From Calvatia gigantea (taxonomy: Eukaryota; Basidiomycota; Agaricomycetes; Agaricales; Lycoperdaceae), in the NCBI GenBank assembly GCA_025093985.1, contig JACAAK010000012.1:930001-994000 (forward strand): a stretch of 64,000 bases of DNA. The letters are read 5' to 3'. Position 1 is the stretch's first letter, and each line of letters opens with the position of its first letter. The notes under the pieces were generated by a model. It was not told the DNA's origin. It was given only the letters and a program-made list of their open reading frames with translations, and did not search any database. Both the position numbers and the translations under genes were made by a program. This document shows, in pieces, positions 45,732 to 57,651 of this stretch.

Positions 45732-48700
45732 TCACTCCCTCAAAGCCAGTAAGGCTGTCTTTGAAACCTCGAAAACACTCGAGTCCCCCTTGGGCGAAAC
45801 TTCCACCATAGCAGAGTCAGGATTGGCTCTTAGCAGTACCGCACGTCCCTTCACTTCATTTGGACCATCCATTGCCAATGCCTCTTCCCCGTTTCTTGAT
45901 GCCTCAATCGCCCTAACATATTTAGCTGCCAGGGTTTCCTCTGGCGTCCCATCGTCGAAGACGACGACAACCTCCTGTGCGTAACCACCTTGGGTCCTGT
46001 GTGCAGAGCGTATGAGCCCCTTCTTTCCATCAAGGAGACCCTCTTTATAATTATCCATCCTGGTGCCAAGCACCTCAACTTTGATGCGGCTGAGGTAGTT
46101 GGACACAATGGATTCAAACATCCAATCTTCATCCAGCACTGTGAAAAATATTATTCAATTAGAGATAGAGAAATCGCTGCGAGAGACTAACCATAATCAG
46201 TCGGGGTCGGGTCACTTGGATAAGTCAAGGCCACAGGTGTAGGAGCTGAGAGACTACCAGGTACGTATGCGGGTGTACGGGCGAATGGACCGGGTGTGTG
46301 CATAGGTGCGGGTGTGGGTCCACTAGTGAATGCAGGAGTAGCTGCAACCGCAGGTGTAGGCGCCGAAGCGGGCGTGGGTGCACTCTATTCAATGACTCAG
46401 TTAACCCAGCTCCCAGGCATAGAAATTACGAACTCACCCAAGGGGTTGACTCAGCATTCCACCCAGTATTCCGAGGCGAGGTCCACCCGTCATTAGCTCC
46501 CCACGCAGGGTTTGTTCTGCCAGGCGTAGCACCTCCCCATGTTGACGCACCCCCAGTTGGTGCCACATTCCTTCCAGGGGTAGCACCACCCCAAGTACTT
46601 GTTGTGCCTCCACCACTGGCATATGGGTTTGGCGTTCGAGAACCCGCATTCCATGCCGGCGTCTTGCCACCATCCGCATATGGGTTCGGTGTGCGCGAAC
46701 TTGCGTTCCATGCGGGTGTTTTTCCACCGTCAGCGTAAGGGTTAGGGGTACGTGACGAGACGTTCCAGGCCGGTGTACGCCCTTCGCCGGCTGCGTATGG
46801 GTTTGGTGTACGCCCTGTGTTGGCAAACGGTGTGCGACCACCGGCATTGAATCCTCCTGTATTGGCGGCATATGGGTTGGCAGTACGCCCTCCACCACCA
46901 TATCCACCACCTCCACGTCCTCCTCCAGGCTTATCTAAGGGCTCGAGTTTGCCGTCGGGTCTGGCAATTCAAATCAGGACCAAAATCCGAAAAGTCCAGT
47001 CGCGAAAGCTTACAATCGACGGTAGAGCTTGTCCTTGTCAATCATGATTAACTTATTGCCCGTCCGCAGCTCGACTCTGGCAATGTTCCCATTCGTATCT
47101 TTGATAGTGCCTGCATACCCCTTATGCGGACCTTTGACGACGACAACCAATGTTCCAATATGCCTATCTTTCGGGCCACGACCCATGTTACCTGAGCCCA
47201 CCATACCGCCCGTGGGTTGCACAAGCGCCGGGTTCATCTTCGAAAGGTCAGCACCAGGTTTGATCAAGCTGCCCTTTGGTGCCACGGAAACGAGAGACCG
47301 TGCCCTTGTCACGAAGACACCGCCATTCTCCGTGATATCGCGGTTATGGAGGAAGGCGTAAAATGATTGATAAATATGCAAGACGCGCCCTTTCCGTCCC
47401 TTTGACCGTTACTTTGAGTAAATGCTGAACATGTGACGGGTGATAACGTACCTCCCCCTCTGATTCTTTCATGTTGTCGTTGATACGAATCTCGTGGCCG
47501 TCACGGTCGGTGGCCACTGCTCGGTTCGAATCACGTCGCATGGAGATCTGATGAGGCTGGACAAGGCGCACTTGACCATTCTGGTCAAGAACCCGGAAAG
47601 AGTCGCGTTCAGTTTTGAAGATGACGCCAACAGTTTGCGCACTGTGAAGCACCAGTTAGGTTGAAATAGTAATAAAATCAAATATTACGCACTCGAGTTG
47701 GACTAGATCATGCAACTCGTAATTACCAACGATATTCGTCCCCGAGCCAACCTCTGCCGCCTCACGCAGATCTTTTGAGAACACGGAAACCTAATAGATA
47801 TTTAGTTAGAATGGAAATAAAAGAATTGGTGTGATGTTCCCACCTCCTGCATGGACATATCTGACAGAAAGGTTACAATATTGTCCGTTACCGACACAAC
47901 CAAACCCGTCTCATCTGCATTTTGTCCAGTCATAACCTTGACGTGATCACCAGGTTTGAATCGTTTCCTGACACTTCGTGCAGGAAGCTCAATCTTCTGG
48001 CCCTCAATATCCACCCCAATTGCAGCAATAGTCACAACATCCTGATTAACCTCCTCCACAACACCCTGTAACACCAGCCTGTTCACCTTCGAAGACTTCG
48101 ACATGATCGCCTGGTTGCAGTACAGAGATGGCGGCCTTGCGAGAGGCTTCGGCTATGACTGATAAATCGACAGGGTTTTCGCCTTCGCCGTCCTGTCGCC
48201 GAGTGAATTGCGTGATTTCGTCGAGTGTCGGATTGACATCTTCCAGGCTCAGCGCACTGATTTTGAAATCTTTCTCGATGAACCCGTCTCGATAGGTATC
48301 GTTCTGGAAAACATAGACGTCGTTTCTCCGCGCAACAGACTTCCGGCCATACACCTTAGCAACTTCTTCATAGTTAAAGAGCCGTTGCGGCGGACGCATG
48401 GTCGAATTTGCTGTGACTATCTTTTTCCGCTTCTTGCCGTCTAATGCTGCATCATCTCGAGGATTGAGATCAATACGAGGAATAAACTTCAACCCGACGT
48501 CTTCGCCGGTGTCCGTGATAGTCCATGACCTGTGCTAGGTCTCCAGAATATTTTCCGCGACGTATGCGGACCCAACTGCCTGGTGTCACCGTCTGTTCCT
48601 TGTTTTTTGATTTGGAGAAGACTGGCCATTTCTTCAATAGGGACGAGGTGGATACCGCGACTCGGGTACACACCGACGAGACCATTACAGGCTTCGGAAA

Positions 48701-49558
48701 CTTGTTTTGAGCTGCGGGCTTCCACGTAGATCATACCCGGGAGGGAATCACGTTGGAAGGCGGAAAGGATGTTGAGAGGTTTGGCAGTGAACTCGACATC
48801 GAGGGCCTTGCGCATCAGACTGAACACGATATCCCGCTCACGTCCTGGCTGGTTGAATATCAATGTGATTTCCTCTTGAAACCATAAGTCCCTCTCACCT
48901 TGACACGGACTTGCCACAAGCTTGCATCTTGCACGGAAGGCATGAGCAACCGTTGTGGTATCTCGTTCATGTCGCCCGTGTAACGGACAGCCGCACGGTG
49001 AGCGTATCGTCTACTCAGGTTCTTTGCGATCTCTTCCGGACTTTGTTCTTCCTCGTCAAGTTGCCTTCTTGCATCCAGCGAAGCATGATGCCCTCTGGCC
49101 ACATCTTCGCCCATATCATCGCCTGTCTCAATGAAGGGATCTAATGCCAATAGCAAACACTACATGAGTACAATGCAGCACAGTGGTACAGAGGTGAAAC
49201 TGCGCACCTGCACCCAAATCCTCATCTTCCTCGTCCTCTTCATCATCATCGCTGACCTCGGCCTCAATATCGAGGAAACGACTCGCTGCCGAGCGCCGAT
49301 GACGATGCTACAGCCAACCGAGAACGTTTAATATCGAAATTTCCAACCAAAGCCACAATGACTCACTTTGGCCCTCTTCCGCTTCCTCCCAGAATCGTCC
49401 TCTTCATCTTCTTCACCATCCTCGTCTTCTTCCCCATCTTCATCCTCCTCTTCCTCCTCATCATAATCCTGACGTTTTGGCTTCTGTGACTTCGTGTTGT
49501 CTTCCGCCTCGGGCTCCTCCTCTTCCTCCTCGCGATGGCTCACGTCTTGCCCGTACAT
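45732..49558 (-). CDS. SPT5: Transcription elongation factor SPT5
   Basis: Subunit of the Spt4-Spt5 (DSIF) clamp on RNA polymerase II. Minus-strand exons start MYGQDVSHREEEEEEPEAED and continue with a long Asp/Glu-rich N-terminus. The NGN domain follows (RERDIVFSLMRKALDVEFT, FQRDSLPGMIYVEARSS, GLVGVYPSRGIHLVPIEEM), then KOW modules (TPGSWVRIRRGKYSGDLAQV; VLQPGDHVEVFEGE; RFKPGDHVKVMTG; GTLVVVVKGPHKGYAGTI). The C-terminal region (46990-46430) is a string of imperfect repeats such as GRTPNPYA and GGKTPAWNAS, the phosphorylated CTR. A final KOW-like segment closes the protein (KVEVLGTRMDNYKEGLLDGK). The order matches fungal and animal SPT5. The start is the first Met in the acidic exon; an upstream exon cannot be excluded. 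The repeat region is also open on the opposite strand, which is a shadow. Confidence 0.95.
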
Positions 49559-49825
49559 TGCAGCATCCTCAGTGTCCTGACATGGTGGGGGTATTAGAGA
49601 GAAAGGTAACGGTATAAAGCACAAGCGACTCCGACAGAAACTTGGTGGTGGTTGTCACGTGGTATCAGGTGCTTCGTCTTGGTTACGTAACGGCAATTCA
49701 GACTGCAACTGACTCCAGTTAAGTCCAGCGGCACAGACCAGTGTTCATGTTCTCGACTTTGGAAAGCTATGGTAAATTGCTATAAACAATTCGCTTGCTA
49801 CGGTGCACTGAAAACTCCTGGAAAC

Positions 49826-51413
49826 CTAACTTCCTCCGTCAATTTCCGGCCATCCAAACTGTCCTCCTTGTCTCCTGGTCACAAGTGATTGTGACGCAAG
49901 TGTCGACCAAGTCGGCTCATCTGTCCAAACCTTGTTTGGAGAGCACTCAGTGCTAGTTTCTATGTCCCTTGGACATTCTCACCTCGTAGTCACTGGACCC
50001 CTTGCCTGGCTTTAACACTTCCCAATACATCCAGGGTACACCCGTCTGGACTGCCAGTCAGCAAACACAGTGATGCGAAGCCAATGACAACTTACCGCTA
50101 TTAGCAAATTCGTAACAGTTTGGATCTGGCTTTGCTTATTCGACCCGAGCGCACCAAACTCTTCATATAACATCCGTTTCCCATTGGCCGTCGCAAGAGG
50201 TTTTGCTGCGTCAACGTGTGATGCGACATAGTTCGGGTCAAGGTTGTAATCATGCAATGCTACAATCTGCAAGTTTTTACAACTGGTGTACGAACGTCAG
50301 ATTCTGTGCTAGATTCTTGGCAAGGTCTCACCTCCAGAATTGACTTTGCAACGAAGTTGGAAGATCTGTCCCTCCTCCGGTTGAAATTTGGATTCCGGTG
50401 CTTCCGAGAACAGAACGGATAGTATTTGCTCGATCACACCACCAATTCGGAGCTACTTGGCTCATGTGGCCCATACCTTCATTCTCAGGTTCGAACGCAA
50501 AGATAGCATCTACAGTGCAGATGAGAAACACTCTCCGAAATTCTTGGTCGGAACTTGGCCTCACCAGAGAGTTGGTGCCACGGGACTCCGAAATTGGGTG
50601 ACTGGAAATTTAGGATGTGCCTCAAACGGTTGTCAAACTGTCGAGTCTCAGTGACTCGAGAGACAGGATGAAACGCAGCAATCTCACATCGGCTATGGCA
50701 CTTGGATTGGTATAAAACGTTGACGAATCGGGTACTCCATCCACGCAATTGGTCGTCGGCAGGCGGTACTTCCCCACATAGGCGTCCGTATCCCAGCATC
50801 CAAGTGCATACCTTCCTTTGGTAAGCCAAGACTTCCTCTTTTGTTGGAAAGTTCAGCTTACCGATCATGCATGGCAATAACCAACTTTATATCTACAAAC
50901 AATCCAGTTAGTCTCGAAATTAATACAGAAAATGCGTATTTCCACCTCTGGTATGTGCTTCAACTGCGAGTTGGTCTATCTTGCGAAGGATATTCTCGTC
51001 ATATGAACCCACTGTTCTCGCTTAAGCTTCGGCTCCTCAAAAGCATACGAAATACCAACCTGCCACCGTTTCCAGATCGTTCACAGCCACTGCGCTCGTA
51101 CCTTTATTACCTGCGGCTACCCTTGCAATAAAAATGCGAAGAACTGTGACATCTGAGCGTTGGTGTCATTATGGATTACGAACTCGACTTACGTTTCATA
51201 TCAGCATTCTTCATGGCATCAAGGACCGCGATACGATCGGTTTGCTACAATGAACGTAACGAATTGGCCTTCAGGACTGCGTGGGTTTGTATGGCTTACG
51301 GATAAAGCCCACAGGAAAAATGAGTTGGCACCAGCAAAATCATTCGCAGCGACAAACGTAGTACACAGAGGGCAGAGGAAGAAGAGCAAATACCGCCACC
51401 TGGAAGGGGTCAT
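49826..51413 (-). CDS. Glycoside hydrolase family 5, beta-1,4-mannanase-like (secreted)
   Basis: Would cleave plant mannan backbones outside the cell. Eleven short exons join in frame. Exon 1 has a signal peptide (MTPSRWRYLLFFLCPLCTTF to VAA) running straight into FAGANSFFLWALS, which in homologues follows a strand missing here. Later exons give VLDAMKNADMKLLRIFI, LRKIDQLAVEAHTR, KLVIAMHDRYALGCWDTDAY, DSSTFYTNPSAIAD, FDNRLRHILNFQSPNFGVPW, AIFAFEPENEGMGHM (acid/base Glu), STGGGTDLPTSL, IVALHDYNLDP, MLYEEFGALGSNKQ (nucleophile Glu), TGVPWMYWEVLKPGKGSSDY and VWTDEPTWSTL. These are the signatures of GH5 mannanase-like proteins of Agaricomycetes. Both catalytic residues and all splice joins look sound, so it is likely active. 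No carbohydrate-binding module is present. Divergent from MIC12 with a 389-bp promoter between. Confidence 0.87.
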
Positions 51414-51802
51414 TGTGGCTCAGAGGCGGTTCTTCAAACTTTCGTGGTTTATATCTTGTCACTTGGAGAGTGCCATGTGCAGTCAGTATCCAGCTGATCG
51501 TGTGCAGGCGAGTTGTGCTTCTAGACTTCCTGTATTCAGTGTTCCCATTCTCATGAGACATCATCGGCATAATATTCCCCTGAAACTAATCATGATGCAC
51601 ACGTGAATATACACGCGGGAAGAAAATATTCAGCAGTGGTTGAAAATAACAGAATATGAAGAGAATATATTGCAACTGGGCGTGTGTTCCTCAAGCTCAA
51701 GGCCTTCCAGCTGAAATGCGGCTACAACATGTTTGTTCCCACGGCTCTCCCATCCCGATCACTTTCGAGCCCGACTCCACTCACCGACCACAACATATAG
51801 AA
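51414..51802. promoter_or_regulatory. Divergent promoter between GH5 and MIC12 genes
   Basis: 389 bp between opposing ATGs. No clear TATA box or named regulatory site was identified. Confidence 0.4.
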
Positions 51803-52326
51803 ATGGCTGTCGTAGGGCCAGTTGCCGGGGCTCTCGTCGCTGGAGGGGTGCGTACAACCTCTATACGTGAAACCCCATTGAAATCCTGATAACGCGTCGC
51901 AGGTCTACTACGGTTTTTCCAACGTCATCCAGACAAGGTACGTCCCTTCTGCTGCCGCTTGTAGCGTCCCACTGACAACCAGACTAGGACTGACCAGATA
52001 CGCCGGGAGTACGCATCCCCCTTCTACCGCATTCACCCTTTCTAACCTCCACCCCTCATATAACCTGTTTTTCTGGAAACTGGAAATCCGGAACACCTAG
52101 CCTGCACATTCTAAGTACCCGTCTCACCGAATCCCCTATGCTAGTCAATGCACCACCTTCTGCTGCAACTCGCATAAGACCGCACCCATGGTCAAGCTAT
52201 GTTGAATCCCAGTGGAACCAGGAAATTGCGTACCTCTTTGCCGGATTTCGTGAATGGGATCGCAGGGTAATGGAATGGGGAAGAAAGGTTTTATATGGTG
52301 AACGGACACCAACCGACAGGTCGTAG
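51803..52326 (+). CDS. MIC12: MICOS complex subunit MIC12
   Basis: Small mitochondrial inner-membrane protein that helps hold cristae junctions. Exons 51803-51847, 51903-51937, 51988-52008 (only 21 nt) and 52101-52326 join in frame to 108 residues. Residues 1-27 are a hydrophobic Gly/Ala-rich stretch (MAVVGPVAGALVAGGVYYGF), a membrane segment with spaced glycines. Then come SNVIQTRTDQIRRDLHILST and RLTESPM, and a C-terminal part WSSYVESQWNQEIAYLFAGF then EWDRRVMEWGRKV. The WNxE-type segment followed by a W/R-rich helix resembles the MIC12 (AIM5/FMP51) family. Length fits. With MIC10 nearby, assignment is strengthened, but MIC12 is poorly conserved, so confidence is moderate. Confidence 0.7.
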
Positions 52327-52936
52327 AAATGGGCGTTACAACGGGTGGACGAGAAATGTACTCCTTGGCGCAGACGTTTAACACTACAATGTGTAGGCAA
52401 GTTATATTCTAATAGATCCGTCCGCTCTAGACTTTACCCGAGAACGTCTATTGTGTATAACACGACCACATCATGAAACTCCAAGGACTCGATGCCACCA
52501 TGGATGTGGGTCCTTAACAGAAAATACTTGTCAATCCAACCAGCGACTCAGTTTCAAGTCCCTGTTCCCTCTCCTCAGCTCAGCAAGGGTCTGTGATATG
52601 TACATAGGTGTTTGTCCCTGTGACCTGCAACTTGAACAAACCTCCTGAGTCGCACCCGGACTGATATAAGTGAGTCATTGGCAAGTATTCCACATCCATA
52701 AGCGCATTTTATGGAGAGCCGGATTGTAATACGCATATCCAGCCCAGATCTCTCTCAACCTCCTTCCAAGGAAACCTCTATATCGTACATCCTCATATCC
52801 GCTAGACCCCACTCCCCTCCTGGGTCTTCGTGGTTCGCAGGCGGTGGGGGAGAGAACAGGGGTTGACGGTGAGGATGAAGTTACATAAAACTACCAAAAG
52901 CCACGACAGACCATCCGACACAATTCAAGCATATAT
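52327..52936. other. Convergent intergenic region between MIC12 and BRO1
   Basis: 610 bp holding the 3' ends of two convergent genes. No frame of interest. Confidence 0.5.
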
Positions 52937-55900
52937 CTACTGACCGTACCCATACCCCCCATAACCTTGCTGATATCCTCCTTGCCCTCCCTGCTGCTGC
53001 TGCTGGTATTGTTGTTGAGGCGGAGGCGGAGGCGGAGGCGCGGAACCATACCCACCACCACCGTACCGCTGCTGCTGTGGCGGAGGAGGTGGCATACCAG
53101 GTGTGCCATACGACCCCTGACGCTGTGGTGGTGACTGGGGCGGCTGCTGGCCATACGAATATCCATAATTTTGTTGTTGCTGCGACGGTGGTGGAGGCGG
53201 GGATGTCGACAAGTTGCTCGACCCCTGTCCGGGTGTCTGCGTGGGTGCGTTAAAACTCTGCGAGCCTAATAGCACGAGGCTCGCGTAAGGATCGCTTCGA
53301 GGCTGTACTGTCAGACCCCAATGACGTCTGTACCGGTCGTGGGGGAGGGGGCGGTAAGAACGACAATGGTGTTGATTGTGGTTGTGGTGGAGGAGGATAA
53401 TTGCTACTACCATACGACTGGGAAGTCGGTGGGGGCGGGAGAGAATAATTCTGGTGTTGCCCAGGCGGTGGAGGCGCACTGTAACCCTGGGGTGGAGGCT
53501 GTTGATGTTGTGATTGATATCCTGAGTACTGCTGACTTTGCTGTTGCGGTGGTGGCGGTGGTGAAAATTGAGATTGTCGGGGAGGTTCATACTGATGTTG
53601 TTGCTGATGTTGCGGCAGGTATTGAGACGCGGGCGGAAGCTGGTAGTGCTGGGGTTGATGTTGCGGCGGTGGAGGAGGGAATTGATGTTGCTGGGGTGGC
53701 GGGGGGGTATACTGATACGAACTCTGTGACTGACTCGGCGGAGGTGGAGGTGGCTTATTCTGCCATGAGGGAGTAGATTGAGGTGAGGGTATATCACGCA
53801 AAGTCAACTCAGCCAAAGCCGAATCCAAGGTCGATTTCGTTGGCGGCGGGGGCTTGGGAGGAGGTGAGGAAGATGTGACGGCATTGAGGCGTCTCTCGGT
53901 CTCGAGTTTCGCAGCTAGTGCTTCGCGTTCAGTTCCCCGCCTAATGGTAAAGGGTCGAACATGGGTCTGGAGTTCCCTCGCCATCTGAGAAAGCTCGGAG
54001 TAGAACTGAAGCCCCTTTCTGGAGAACACAGTCAGTAAGAATTCCTTAGCGTGGTAATCAACGTACGCAATACCATCCCGTACTTCCATATATCCATCTC
54101 TCGCCCGCGAGAATCGCCTTACGGTATCCTTCTTCCTCTTTTCCCTATCCTCCCACTTCCTTGCTCCAGGACCTCTCCCGGCAAGGTCTTTGATACCTTT
54201 CCATAACGTAGAAAGCTCCTGCAGAACAGCCTCCTGGGCGGGTACCGTTGAAGTGAGCCGTTGCTGATAGGGTCTGAACTTCTCGAGCTCCGTCGCGAAT
54301 AAAGTCGGCTCAACACCCGTATTACGGCGGTTGAGTAAGAGGAGATGAGAGACGTCGTCAGCTTGGACCTAACGTCCCAACCGTTAGATGGTGTCTAGGC
54401 CAATCCAAATCCAAATGTACCTTTTCTTTCAGATCCTTTAGTACCTCGTTCCTCTCCTTGGAAATTTTGTGCAACCGGTTTAGCCTCTCTTCAATCTCGT
54501 CAACGAAGCCCCGAATCTTCTTCCTCTCCCTCGCATCATCCTGCTCACTGGCCACATCCAAATCTAACAAATTATTTGCGCCAGATCCACCGCGTTCCTT
54601 GAACAGGGTCTCCACATCTGGGCTCAGCAACAATTGGATGTCGCTCTTGACCGAATCCCACAGCGCCTGTACTTGTCCATCCGAGGCCGCAGCAGCCTCC
54701 AAGGAGGACAGATGACTCTTCAAGTCCTGACGCATCGTCTTCGTCAGTGTCGCTGATGGATCCTGGGTCCACAAATGCTCGAATTTGACTCTCATCATCT
54801 CACACTCCCTTGACTCAATCTCCAGATCCCTCTCGATGTTGTTCAGATCCTTCCTCACGTTCTCCTTGGATTTAGCCAACTCCGCCAGCAAACCCTGTAC
54901 ACTCTCGCGCTCCTCTACGAGCGAGATATCCTCTTTCCATCTCCTAACTTCCAAAGGCACCTCTTCCTCTCCTCCAACTTCGCCCTCTGCCATGGCCTTG
55001 AATCTGGTTAACCCCTCGCGGATTCCCATACCATCAACAATGCTCCTCGCCTCGCCCTCCGCTGCATCAGATTTTTCGACTTCGGCCCTTACGAGTTTCG
55101 CCTTTTCCTCAGAATACACACTCGCACTCTCGTGCACACTCAGTGGGACCAACTTCAAAAAGAAATCCTGTCCGATAGTCTTCTGAACGTCCGGCGCAGC
55201 ATATACGTCATGTATATGAATCGGGGTTGCCACGGCAGTCTTTTCAACCGTCGGCAGGGCATCTGGCGAAGGCAAGATAGCGTTGTAAATCAGGTCGTTC
55301 TCGCGCTGGGCTTCGGTTTTCTTATCAGAACAGACAGCGTGGTTTGCTTTTGTGCGATCAGCGATGGACGTGCCAGCGTCTGAGGGCAAGTTTGGGGACA
55401 TTGTTGAGACGAACATGGATGCGAACGATTGGGCGGATTTGGAGGCTTCTTTAGCGAGGGATTCGGCAAGGGTGAAGCGGACGAGGGCGTCTCCGTGTTT
55501 GCCTCCTGCATCGTCTGCGAGTCCGCGGTAGTACTGGGCAAGGGATTGGAAGTATTTGGCCTTGATCTGAACCCAAATCAGCATTAGTATACGAGAGATG
55601 AGAGTGAGATCTGACGCACCTGAATGATTGTGACCCAATTCCTGTCAAAGATTCCTTTCCCCATGAATTCTTTGACATCGTCGGTCAATGTGGTGTACAA
55701 GAAAGCGGCCTGCGTAGCGATCTTAGACATTAAAGCGTTCCCTTTCTTCTCGTCAGTACACTTCTCGAAGAACACCTCTGTCGCTTGTGCAAGAATGACA
55801 TCAGCCAAGAACTTAACCACATCCCGACTCAAATCCGTCGAGGGTGCATGCAAAAAGTTTTCATTGATGTAATTCAGCATCCCTGCCGTCGTCCTGAAAT

Positions 55901-56378
55901 AGTAGAAAGCACGTTTGAGGCCTTCTGGGTCCGACCGTGATTGCGCAGCTGCGATCGCACTATGCGTCGAGGCTATTTGAAATAAAACAGAGGCCTTTTC
56001 GTATGCAATAGACGTTTGGGTGATGAGTTTGTTCGTAAGAGCGTCACGCCAAGGGAAGGTGACGCGGATCTCTGGGAAGCGCAGTTCGAGAAGTTCCAGT
56101 TGGCCAAAATATTTATACAAGAGGTCCCTTGCTATAACACACCAGTATAATTATCGTGTGTCAAGCACGTCATTGACTCTAAAAGGCGTACCAGTAAAAT
56201 CACTGCCAGCGCCTTTGACCGCGTCTTGACGACAGCGTTGGAGTGCTGTACACTCTGCTGTGTAATTATCCGGGTTCTCGCCGTAAGACTGGGCGATAAC
56301 GTTCCTTATCGGCGAAGTCCAATCGACATCGTCGGTTGTCTTCCTTGGTATGGAAATCATGGGCGACTGGTGCGCCAT
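52937..56378 (-). CDS. BRO1: BRO1-domain ESCRT-associated protein
   Basis: Bro1/ALIX-type protein that works with ESCRT-III on endosomes. Starts MAHQSPMISIPRKTTDDVDW; the next Met (MISIP) is an alternative. The BRO1 domain shows FGQLELLELRFPEIRVTFPW, SIAYEKASVLFQIASTHSAI, FYYFRTTAGMLNYINENFLH, DVILAQATEVFFEKC and IKAKYFQSLAQYYRGLADDA. A long coiled V-domain follows (LDIESRE-type helices, MRQDLKSHLSSLEAA). The C-terminus is a Pro/Gln/Tyr-rich tail of about 250 residues, as in Bro1/ALIX. At 53303-53333 the frame is restored only by a 31-nt intron (GTACAG to ACAG), otherwise the ORF would stop at 53250. That intron is very short, so an assembly indel is the alternative. The tail ends GGYGGYGYGQ. 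It could be Rim20/PalA, but the N-terminus and tail fit Bro1 better. Confidence 0.88.
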
Positions 56379-56579
56379 TGTGGGAGGTGATGGTGAGAGC
56401 GGAGAGAACAAGGCTGGGTATGTGGCTGCTGATGCCGGTATGTTGCTGCGAGATCACGGTGTGTGAGCAATCTCGGCTGTTTGGATCAGAGGGTGATGAC
56501 AAACAGTGTGCGTCGGGCATGTTCGGTCCCTTGTTTTCCGTCGAGTCCACCGTCCACCAAAGCCGCAGAGCAAAAAAAA
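56379..56579. promoter_or_regulatory. Divergent promoter between BRO1 and MIC10
   Basis: Only 201 bp between the two ATGs, so the genes share a promoter region. It ends in an A9 run just before the MIC10 ATG. Confidence 0.5.
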
Positions 56580-57080
56580 ATGTCCAAGCCTACATCGAGT
56601 GAAGATATTTTGGGTCAGAAGGTATGTCCGTGCTTCTTTTGGCTTTCCTGCTTTGCTCATTTTTTGCAAAGTACGATCGTTGTTGTAGGTTCATTCCCGT
56701 TTCTCGTGAGCTCTGGCGTTAATTCAATATTCAACCTTGGGCGCATAGTGGCAGATCTCCTCGTCAAGTCGTACGTTCCATATTTCCGACGCATTTTGGG
56801 TTATCTCTAATCTCTTGAATAGTGGCGTTGGCTTTAGCGTAGGGGTAGTCGCCTCCGTGATATTCTTCCGACGTATGTCGTCGGGCACCTCCAAAACCAC
56901 GTTCTCTAACAGTCCCGTAATACCATAGGACGAACATGGCCCATTGCCCTTTCGACTGGCTTTGGTGCTGGTGCAGCATATGCAGACTGCGATCGTTCTT
57001 TTAACCCTGCCCGTATTCCTGGCACCCGCGTCCTCTCAGAATCCGAACTTGCCGCCCTCCGTGCAGATAAATCAAGTTGA
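56580..57080 (+). CDS. MIC10: MICOS complex subunit MIC10 (five exons, two microexons)
   Basis: MIC10 bends the mitochondrial inner membrane at crista junctions. Exons 56580-56621, 56672-56684 (13 nt), 56749-56770 (22 nt), 56823-56872 and 56929-57080 join in phase to 92 residues. The product starts MSKPTSSEDILGQKYDRCLA and continues DLLVKSGVGFSVGVVASVIF, then FRRRTWPIALSTGFGAGAAY, ADCDRSFNP. This has the SEDxLxxKxDRC start, two membrane segments with glycine-rich motifs (GVGFSVGVV and GFGAGAAY) and the positive loop of MIC10. All internal exons are tiny, so automatic callers may miss it. The C-terminal exon ends ALRADKSS. Divergent from BRO1. Confidence 0.88.
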
Positions 57081-57651
57081 ATGCTGGGCATATTATAGAA
57101 TACGGTTAGGTTGGGCGAGATGCGTTGGTGGAGGACTTTTCTTTCCATATTTGTGCATGCTATGGCAATAGATTTCCTTTCCCCTTCACTGTTGCAATGG
57201 CTAGGTATAATAACTCTAATTGTTGGACGGTTTTTCTTGACCTTCCAGCTGTGGTTGTGCAGTTATCCCAAGCTTAGGTTTGGAGATGTCATCCGCGAAT
57301 TTGCGTTGTTCTTCACCCAGAACCATGCGCCTGTAAAGAACATCTAAACTTATGGTTGAGGTTTGTATCTTTACAGTAAAAACTTTGAACGTACATCCAC
57401 AACCAACCATGAGAGGTAATGACCATATAATGGTTCGTAATCGTTGGGCTTGGGGATGGAGGGCTTGCTTTGCCATATTTCAAAACTCGTGAAGCGAAGT
57501 ATTTGGGCTCGGAGGAAGGTGTATCATGCCGTTGACGGCACTTCTAATCGGGTCTTCAATTTTTGATCTCAGTAAAGGGGTTTATCGGGGTCCTGACTAG
57601 ACAACTGCAAGCGAAGTGAATGTGATAATAAGTTACAATGTCTACCCTAAT
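57081..57651. other. Convergent intergenic region between MIC10 and YIPF genes
   Basis: 571 bp with two gene ends. Nothing recognised. Confidence 0.5.

Noticed and set aside
46298..46916. Long frames antisense to the SPT5 repeat region
   Set aside because: Shadows caused by the repeated GC-rich codons of the CTR.
53321..53776. 151-codon Val/Ala/Asp-rich frame opposite BRO1
   Set aside because: Antisense shadow of the Pro/Gln repeat of the BRO1 tail.
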